A DNA stretch of 47,157 nt. Origin: Akkermansia muciniphila (GTDB lineage: Bacteria > Verrucomicrobiota > Verrucomicrobiia > Chthoniobacterales > Chthoniobacteraceae). The position numbers and the translations under genes are program-made. The stretch's first letter is position 1. Each line of letters starts with the position of its first letter. Shown piece after piece: positions 41,739-47,157 of this stretch. Under the pieces are notes generated by a model that did no database searches, was not told where the DNA came from, and worked only from the letters and a program-made list of their open reading frames with translations. Location: the NCBI GenBank assembly GCA_945883955.1, contig CAMCYN010000002.1:1-47157 (forward strand), read 5' to 3'.

Positions 41739-43229
41739 CTATAGCCGGGCGCGCATGGCTTCTACCCGATCCCGAACCTCTTTGGGCATGGTGACTAGCT
41801 CGGGCCACACCCGGTGGTAGCCTTCTCCGGCCAGCTTGCGCGTGGCGTCAAATCCCATGTGGGAGCCCAGATTGGCGATGGACGGCGCGTGATCCAGGGC
41901 GTCGCTGGGGTTTTTGGTGAAGATGCTGTCGCGTTGGGGATCGGTGTTGGCGCACAGCCGGAACAGGACTTCGCTGGTGTTATGCACGTCACAGTCGGCG
42001 TCCACGATGACGATGTATTTGGAGAACATCATCTGCCCCATGCCCCAGAGACCGTGCATAATCTTGTACGCCTGCCAGGGGTATTGCTTGCGGATGGAGA
42101 CGAACACCAGGTTGTGGAAGACCCCTTCGGCCGGGAGCGCCATGTCCACAATTTCCGGGAAGTTCATCCGGAATACTGGGAGAAAGATCCGCACACTGGC
42201 CGTGCCCATATAGAAATCCTCCATCGGAGGCTGTCCTACGATGGTACACGGATAAACGGCGTCCTTGCGGTGGGTGATGGCCGTGATGTGGAAGGCCGGA
42301 TAGGCGTCGACTGGGGTATAAAAGCCGGTGTGATCGCCGAAAGGCCCTTCGTCGCGGGATTCGCCGGGATAGACGAACCCCTCCAGAACGAAGTCCACGT
42401 CGGATGGCACCTCGAGAGGAACGGTCAGGCAGGGGGTCAGCTCGACCTGTTTTTTCCGGATGAACCCTGAGAAAAGGATTTCATCGAGACCATCGGGCAG
42501 CGGGGCCATGGCGGCGAAGGTGTGGGAAGGATCGCCGCCGATGGTCACCGCCACGGGCATCGGTTCGCCGCGTTCATAATAACGTTTCCCGTGCCGGGCG
42601 CCGACCTTGTGGACCTGCCAGTGCATGCCGGTGGTCTGGGGATCGTAGATTTGGATCCGGTACATGCCCAGATTGCGGTCGCCCGTATCGGGATCCTTCG
42701 TGTGGACACAGGGCAGGGTGATAAAACGGCCGCCATCGTCGGGCCAGCACTGGAGAATCGGGATGTTGAGCAGCGTGGGGAAGGCCTTGGTCGCCTGCTG
42801 GCCCGAGACGGGTTTTTCAAAGCGGTGGACGACTTCCTGGCAGGGGCCTGTACGGACGTGTTTGGGTTTGGCGTGGAGCAGGTCGAGCCCCTGCATGGCC
42901 AGGTTCCAGGCCGAGCGCAGGCTGGTGGGCGGCTTGGCTTTGAGAATGAGCTCCATCTGCTGCATGAGCTCGTCCACCGATTCGAGGCCGAGCGCCATGG
43001 CCATGCGCTTTTTCGAGCCCATGGTGTTGATTGCCAGCGGAAAGGCCGAGGGGACGCCGTGGACTGTGGGTTGTTCAAAAAGCAGGGCTTTACCGCCGCC
43101 GGGCGACTTCATTTCGCGGTCGGCCCATTCAGTGATTTCCAGTTCGGTGGCGACGGGAAAGGGGACGCGGATCAGTTCGCCGGCACTTTCAAGAGCGGCG
43201 AGAAATTCGGCGGTGGAACGATAAGCCAT
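41739..43229 (-). CDS. UbiD family decarboxylase
   Basis: A prenylated-FMN-dependent decarboxylase of 496 residues. N-terminal features are REMKSPGGGKALLFEQ and INTMGSKKRMAMALGL. The core includes DPDTGDRNLGMYRIQIYD, VAVTIGGDPSHTFAAM, and SRDEGPFGDHTGFYTP, which contains the conserved catalytic glutamate region. The end PSIANLGSHMGFDATRK is normal for UbiD. It could act in ubiquinone or menaquinone synthesis or on aromatic acids. No ubiX-like flavin prenyltransferase is visible in this window. Confidence 0.9.
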   Translation of the reverse strand: MAYRSTAEFLAALESAGELIRVPFPVATELEITEWADREMKSPGGGKALLFEQPTVHGVPSAFPLAINTMGSKKRMAMALGLESVDELMQQMELILKAKPPTSLRSAWNLAMQGLDLLHAKPKHVRTGPCQEVVHRFEKPVSGQQATKAFPTLLNIPILQCWPDDGGRFITLPCVHTKDPDTGDRNLGMYRIQIYDPQTTGMHWQVHKVGARHGKRYYERGEPMPVAVTIGGDPSHTFAAMAPLPDGLDEILFSGFIRKKQVELTPCLTVPLEVPSDVDFVLEGFVYPGESRDEGPFGDHTGFYTPVDAYPAFHITAITHRKDAVYPCTIVGQPPMEDFYMGTASVRIFLPVFRMNFPEIVDMALPAEGVFHNLVFVSIRKQYPWQAYKIMHGLWGMGQMMFSKYIVIVDADCDVHNTSEVLFRLCANTDPQRDSIFTKNPSDALDHAPSIANLGSHMGFDATRKLAGEGYHRVWPELVTMPKEVRDRVEAMRARL

Positions 43230-43316
43230 GTCCCAGAGTGTAGCCGCGCCCAAGGGACTGGAAAGGCTCGGATATCATCACGAAAACCGGCTCAAGTCGG
43301 CGGCGGCGAGGAGGCC

Positions 43317-44384
43317 TTAGTGGAAAGCGAAGTTGACCGAGACGGTGCCGAAAATCTGGGGATGCTTTTGGCCGCGGAATTCTTCGGTCCTGTAAACCAG
43401 GGCATAGGCGAACTTGGTGTTACCGCGGTTGGCGGCGACGCCCACGCTCAGATCGGCCACCAGCCACTTCCGATCGACCGAGTGACTGTTTCCGAAGGTG
43501 TTTCCATCCAGAAAGATATTGTGGGCGACAAATCGACCGTCGGCCCGGCCGAAAAAGTAGAGGCCGTTGCCCGCCCCGGCACTCAGTCCCGACTCGGAAC
43601 CTTCCACCGGAGTGGAGGTGGAGGAGGCCGGATCGATCGTAGCGGTGCCGAAGTCATCTGGCAGATTGAAGCCAACCCGTAACTCCCCGCCAAAATCGGC
43701 GTAGCTTCGGACATTGCCCACCGCCAGTCCGGCGTGGGGGAGGAGTTCCCAGTTGAGCCCTTTGCGCCGGATGCGCTCGGGCCAGCGCCAGTCGCGTGAA
43801 TAGACGAGTAGGGCTCCGAGTTCGTTGTGGAGCTGATTGTCCCACCCCTTGGCGCGTTCGTCGCCGAGTAAATCGTGGACCCTGCTTTGAGTCTTTTGGG
43901 CGTAAGACCATGAGCCAACCACACCCACATTGAGTGCGAGCGTGTTTCGTACTTTGGCGGTTTTCCAAACCACGCCTAATCCCAGATAAAGCCATCCGGC
44001 GTAGGGGCGGTCGTCCGGGATTAACACCCGCGACTGGGTGTCCACCGGAGTGTAAATATTCTGGCCGAGTGTGAAGAGCAGGTTCTTCTGGTAGTCGGTC
44101 TGATTGATATAAGGCAGTGCGTCAAAGAGGCGCAGAAAGGGTTTGGCGTAAGGGCTGTCGCTGAATTTTTCGAGATCCGGCGAGCTCCATCCGAGCTTTA
44201 CTCCGCTGGTGTAATAACGGTCCGTGCCGACAAAAGAGTCGTTTTCAATGTAGAGGCTGAAGGCCCCGTGCGCGTCGGGGTTCCGGTCGGAGGCCGCCTG
44301 CGTGCTCAAGGAGCCGAGGGCGTTGATCCAGAAAATAGAGGGGAGAATGCGCCTGAACAGGAGGCCGCGTAGGGAAAGAGACAT
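43317..44384 (-). CDS. LpxR-like outer-membrane lipid A deacylase (DUF2219)
   Basis: A 355-residue predicted outer-membrane barrel. The N-terminal part is signal-like (ILPSIFWINALGSLSTQA). The DUF2219/LpxR signature is present: LYIENDSFVGTDRYYTSGVKLGW and DDRPYAGWLYLGLG, then GWDNQLHNELGALLVYSRDW. The N-D pair in ENDSF matches an active-site part of LpxR. The C-terminus ends in barrel strand VSVNFAFH. LpxR removes the 3'-acyloxyacyl chain of lipid A. The start at 44384 gives the proper signal peptide; a longer frame to 44534 is unlikely. Confidence 0.82.
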   Translation of the reverse strand: MSLSLRGLLFRRILPSIFWINALGSLSTQAASDRNPDAHGAFSLYIENDSFVGTDRYYTSGVKLGWSSPDLEKFSDSPYAKPFLRLFDALPYINQTDYQKNLLFTLGQNIYTPVDTQSRVLIPDDRPYAGWLYLGLGVVWKTAKVRNTLALNVGVVGSWSYAQKTQSRVHDLLGDERAKGWDNQLHNELGALLVYSRDWRWPERIRRKGLNWELLPHAGLAVGNVRSYADFGGELRVGFNLPDDFGTATIDPASSTSTPVEGSESGLSAGAGNGLYFFGRADGRFVAHNIFLDGNTFGNSHSVDRKWLVADLSVGVAANRGNTKFAYALVYRTEEFRGQKHPQIFGTVSVNFAFH

Positions 44385-44539
44385 AGAGCGTGGATGGCCT
44401 CGGCCGGGGGTGGGTTTCGTTCCCACCCTCTCTATTTCGCGGCAGGGGGTGTTTCCGGTCGCCTTGTCTGGGCCGGAGTCATGGTTGGGAGTGGGCGACC
44501 GGCGGAAAATCTGCTGAGGTCTCGTGGCCCTCACAATTT

Positions 44540-45325
44540 ATGGAAGTTATTATCCAGTCCTCCCAGGAGAACGCGAGTGTGCTAGCCGCCCAGATGGTGG
44601 CCCGCCTGATTCGTTCTAAACCCGAAGCGGTGTTAGGTTTGGCGACAGGAAGTACGCCGCTCCCCTTTTACCGCGAACTGATCCGGATGCACCGTGAGGA
44701 AGCCCTGGATTTCAGTGCCGTCACCACCTTCAATCTCGACGAATACGTTGGGCTCGGCCCCCGGCACCCGGCTTCGTATTACCGCTTCATGCAGGAGAAC
44801 CTGTTTGAACACATCAACATCCGGCCCGAGCTGGCCTTTATCCCCGATGGAATGGCCTCAGACGTGCCCGCGAGTTGTCTCGAATACGAGGCCCGGATCC
44901 GGGACGCAGGCGGGCTCGATGTCCAAATCCTCGGTATTGGGAGCGACGGCCACATCGGGTTTAACGAACCCATCTCCTCGCTGGCTTCCCGCACCCGGAT
45001 CAAAACGCTCACGCCCCGGACACGTCTGGATAATGCACGGTATTTTGCCACACCCGAGGAGGTTCCACATCATGTGATTACGATGGGGATAGGCACGATT
45101 ATGGAGGCTAGACAGGTGCTTCTTATGGGGTTCGGTGCGAACAAGGCCGACGCCCTGGCTGCAGCGATCGAGGGGCCCGTGAGTGCGCAGGTGCCGGCGT
45201 CGGTTTTGCAGTTTCATCCTCGGGCCCACGTGCTCATCGATGAAGCCGCTTCGGGCAAATTGCAGCGCACCGAATATTATCGGCATGTGTTTAACAACAA
45301 GCCGGTTTGGCAGCAGGTGAGCTAA
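44540..45325 (+). CDS. nagB: Glucosamine-6-phosphate deaminase
   Basis: Converts glucosamine-6-phosphate to fructose-6-phosphate and ammonia in amino-sugar breakdown. The 261-residue protein has LGLATGSTPLPFYREL, TTFNLDEYVGLGPRHPASYYRFM with the catalytic Asp, and GIGSDGHIGFNEPISS with the ring-opening His. The start MEVIIQSSQENASVLAA matches the family at 44540. The AraC-type regulator begins 23 nt downstream and may be in the same transcript. Allosteric sites cannot be judged here. Confidence 0.95.
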   Translation: MEVIIQSSQENASVLAAQMVARLIRSKPEAVLGLATGSTPLPFYRELIRMHREEALDFSAVTTFNLDEYVGLGPRHPASYYRFMQENLFEHINIRPELAFIPDGMASDVPASCLEYEARIRDAGGLDVQILGIGSDGHIGFNEPISSLASRTRIKTLTPRTRLDNARYFATPEEVPHHVITMGIGTIMEARQVLLMGFGANKADALAAAIEGPVSAQVPASVLQFHPRAHVLIDEAASGKLQRTEYYRHVFNNKPVWQQVS

Positions 45326-45348
45326 GGTTTCCCCCTCCCTTTTCCCGT

Positions 45349-46236
45349 ATGGAACTGGATCTCAACAGCACGCCGGAGCGCACTATCCTGGATCTGACGG
45401 GCTTGGGGATTCCTCACGTCCGCGTTCTGGGACGTTACCGGTATCTGAAGGCCCATCCGCCTTTGGAGGATCACTCGCATCCGGGAATGATGGAGATCTC
45501 GTATCTGGCTCGTGGAACCCAGAATTATTGGCTGGGCGAGAAGTGTTTCCGGATGAAGGGCGGGGATCTGTTCGTGACCTTCCCGGATGAACCGCACAGT
45601 ACCGGGCCCGATCCGGAGCATTGCGGGATGATGTACTGGTTTATTCTGGAGTTGCCGCCTTCCCCTGAGGGGTTTTTGGGTCTGCCCAAGGAACAGGCGC
45701 AGGCTTACTGGGAAGGGTTGCGCAGTTTTCCGCACCGGCATTGCTGCGCGGGACCCGAATTACATCCCATTCTGGAGCGTATTTTCCGGGCTATGGCGGC
45801 ACCGGCCGGGCCTTTGCAACCTGCCCGGATCCACCTTGGGATGTTGGAGTATCTCCTTGAGGTGTTGTCGCTTGTGCAGCGCGAGCCGGTGCGTGCCCTG
45901 AGTCCGGCCATCGCGGCCGTCACGGAATTTATCGACTCGCATCTGGAGGATTCCCTGGTGGTGGAAGTCCTCGCGCGCGAGGCTGACCTGTCCGTTCCCC
46001 GTTTTAAGGCACGGTTTCGCTCGGAGACGGGTTTTCCGCCCGCAGAATACGTGCTGCGTTGCCGGATCGAACATGCAAGCCGCCTGCTGGCGTCATCCTC
46101 CGGCTCGATCCTGGAAGTTGCAATGGCTTCGGGCTTTTGTAGTTCTCAATACTTTGCCAGTGCCTTCCGGCGGATTACCGGCATGACTCCCACCCACTTC
46201 CGGGAGCGCCTGGCGGGTCCCGCTGTGGATGTTTGA
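45349..46236 (+). CDS. AraC-family transcriptional regulator
   Basis: A 295-residue regulator. The N-terminal cupin-like sensor domain (about 15-110) includes HPPLEDHSHPGMMEISYLARG and GDLFVTFPDEPHSTGP, with several His that could bind ligand or metal. The C-terminal AraC DNA-binding domain (about 195-290) has two helix-turn-helices: LVVEVLAREADLSVPRFKARFRSETG and ILEVAMASGFCSSQYFASAFRRITGMTPTHFRE. It follows nagB closely, so an amino sugar or related sugar may be the signal. That link is inferred. Confidence 0.9.
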   Translation: MELDLNSTPERTILDLTGLGIPHVRVLGRYRYLKAHPPLEDHSHPGMMEISYLARGTQNYWLGEKCFRMKGGDLFVTFPDEPHSTGPDPEHCGMMYWFILELPPSPEGFLGLPKEQAQAYWEGLRSFPHRHCCAGPELHPILERIFRAMAAPAGPLQPARIHLGMLEYLLEVLSLVQREPVRALSPAIAAVTEFIDSHLEDSLVVEVLAREADLSVPRFKARFRSETGFPPAEYVLRCRIEHASRLLASSSGSILEVAMASGFCSSQYFASAFRRITGMTPTHFRERLAGPAVDV

Positions 46237-46345
46237 TTTCGTACTGCGATATCGCTGCGAAAGACAACGCCCCCTTTTCAGTCTAGCTTCCATCACCGTG
46301 GTCGCCCGTCTGCGGGGGCCCCTTCCTCAATCCCAACCCTCCCCC

Positions 46346-47157
46346 ATGAATCCCAACCTCCCTTCCTTCGATTTCACTCGCCGCGATTTTCTTCGCACCT
46401 CGTCAGTAGCCGCAGGTGCCATGGCTTTCCCTTCCATCCTGCGTGCGGAAAACAAGACGGACCGGATCCGCATCGGCCTGGTCGGATGCGGGGGGCGCGG
46501 CACGGGTGCTGCCAATAATGCGCTCACGGCCGACGCCAACGTACAGCTGGTGGCCATCGGCGATGTTTTCCCCGAAAAACTCGAGACCACCGTCAACGGT
46601 CTGAGTGCCAAATACGCTTCCACTCCCGGCCGGGTCGATGTTCCCAAGGAACGTCAATTTAGCGGTCTGGACGCCTACAAACAGGTGCTCGCCTCGGATA
46701 TTGACTGCGTGCTGCTCGCGACACCTCCCGGATTCCGTCCGCTGCATTTCGCGGCCGCAGTCGCAGCCGGTAAACATATCTTCTGTGAAAAACCCATGGC
46801 CACCGACGCCACGGGTGTTCGCTCGGTGATTGAATCCGCCCGGAAGGCCAAGGAAAAAAACCTCAGTGTCGTGGCCGGGTTCTGCTGGCGTTACGACACG
46901 CAGCGCCGCGCGTTGTTCGACAAAATCCACGCCGGTGAAATCGGCGAAGTGCGCAGTTTGTTCCACACCTATATGGGTGGTCCGGTCAAACCGATGCAGC
47001 CTCTCGACAAACGCAAGGAAGGGATGACTGACCTGGAGTGGCAGCTGCGGAACTGGATGAATTTTGTGTGGCTGGCCGGAGACGGTCTCGTCGAACAGGC
47101 CTGTCACAGTGTCGATAAAATGATGTGGGCCATGAAAGACGTTGCCCCCTTGCGTTG
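46346..47157 (+). CDS. Tat-exported Gfo/Idh/MocA oxidoreductase, 3' end off window
   Basis: The first 270 residues of a Gfo/Idh/MocA-type dehydrogenase. A twin-arginine signal is seen (FTRRDFLRTSSVAAGAMAFP), so the enzyme is folded with its cofactor before export. The Rossmann fold follows: IRIGLVGCGGRGTGAANNAL with the NAD(P) glycines, then DCVLLATPPGFRPLHFAAAV and the hallmark HIFCEKPMATD. Such exported oxidoreductases are greatly expanded in PVC bacteria and act on sugars or inositols. Start at 46346 with no Shine-Dalgarno. Confidence 0.93.
   Translation, partial: MNPNLPSFDFTRRDFLRTSSVAAGAMAFPSILRAENKTDRIRIGLVGCGGRGTGAANNALTADANVQLVAIGDVFPEKLETTVNGLSAKYASTPGRVDVPKERQFSGLDAYKQVLASDIDCVLLATPPGFRPLHFAAAVAAGKHIFCEKPMATDATGVRSVIESARKAKEKNLSVVAGFCWRYDTQRRALFDKIHAGEIGEVRSLFHTYMGGPVKPMQPLDKRKEGMTDLEWQLRNWMNFVWLAGDGLVEQACHSVDKMMWAMKDVAPLR

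Noticed and set aside
42522-43682. 386-codon plus-strand reading frame opposite the UbiD gene
   Set aside because: It runs antisense to a clear UbiD decarboxylase and crosses into the next gene; typical of high-GC shadows.
1-47157. CRISPR arrays, insertion sequences, prophage or restriction-modification genes
   Set aside because: No regularly spaced repeats, transposase, integrase or phage-like proteins were seen; the EVE protein alone is not evidence of a defence island.

Overview
The window looks like chromosomal DNA of a Verrucomicrobiota bacterium (PVC superphylum), probably a free-living heterotroph. The evidence is a 1127-residue 'PVC-type' secreted dehydrogenase with HEAT repeats and a C-terminal haem c site, a DUF1111 dihaem protein, a Tat-exported Gfo/Idh/MocA oxidoreductase, many exported proteins, outer-membrane barrels, and very few Shine-Dalgarno motifs. 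The phylum is an inference from gene content; no 16S gene is present.

Layout. 1-4500 (minus strand): a urea-uptake locus of porin, urtA and the start of urtB. The porin is preceded by a good sigma-54 promoter, and behind that lies a decayed scrap of urtE. 4555-8045: a TetR repressor with a palindromic operator over its own promoter, overlapping a DevB-DevC-DevA type efflux system. 8192-9088: an RluB/RsuA pseudouridine synthase. 9235-14818: a tightly packed run of eight genes led by the NADH sensor Rex, followed by an OGG1-type glycosylase, a ComB-like phosphatase, TonB-ExbB-ExbD, peptide deformylase and DUF1802. 15041-16315: a DUF1111 cytochrome with a structured leader. 16395-18678: a two-component system. 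18801-24144: TerC, a small coiled-coil protein, a HAD phosphatase, pyrD and a ModABC transporter. 24210-27120 (minus): three overlapping genes for exported proteins, namely a beta-propeller with a nested duplicated domain, an anchored protein whose mature N-terminus is probably histidine, and a lipoprotein with two aspartic-protease DTG motifs. This trio is the best candidate for an undescribed system.

27269-35472: a stand-alone infC, the PVC dehydrogenase, panD, a DMT-like half transporter, a PaaK-like ligase, an EVE protein and an LpxH-like phosphoesterase. 35565-37664: an LRR protein with a (KKDEP)4 tail, tiny membrane proteins, and tRNA-Pro(CGG) and tRNA-Gly(GCC). 37769-39703: accC and accB. 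39804-44384 (minus): a sugar-nucleotide epimerase, a GT2 glycosyltransferase, a UbiD decarboxylase and an LpxR-like outer-membrane barrel. 44540-47157: nagB, an AraC regulator and a truncated Gfo/Idh/MocA oxidoreductase.

The genes fit a nitrogen-scavenging, envelope-rich lifestyle. Sigma-54 appears to drive the outer-membrane entry step for urea, Rex may link redox state to TonB energisation, and several PVC-specific secreted redox or propeller proteins act outside the cytoplasm. All functions are read from motifs and context only. No database search was possible.
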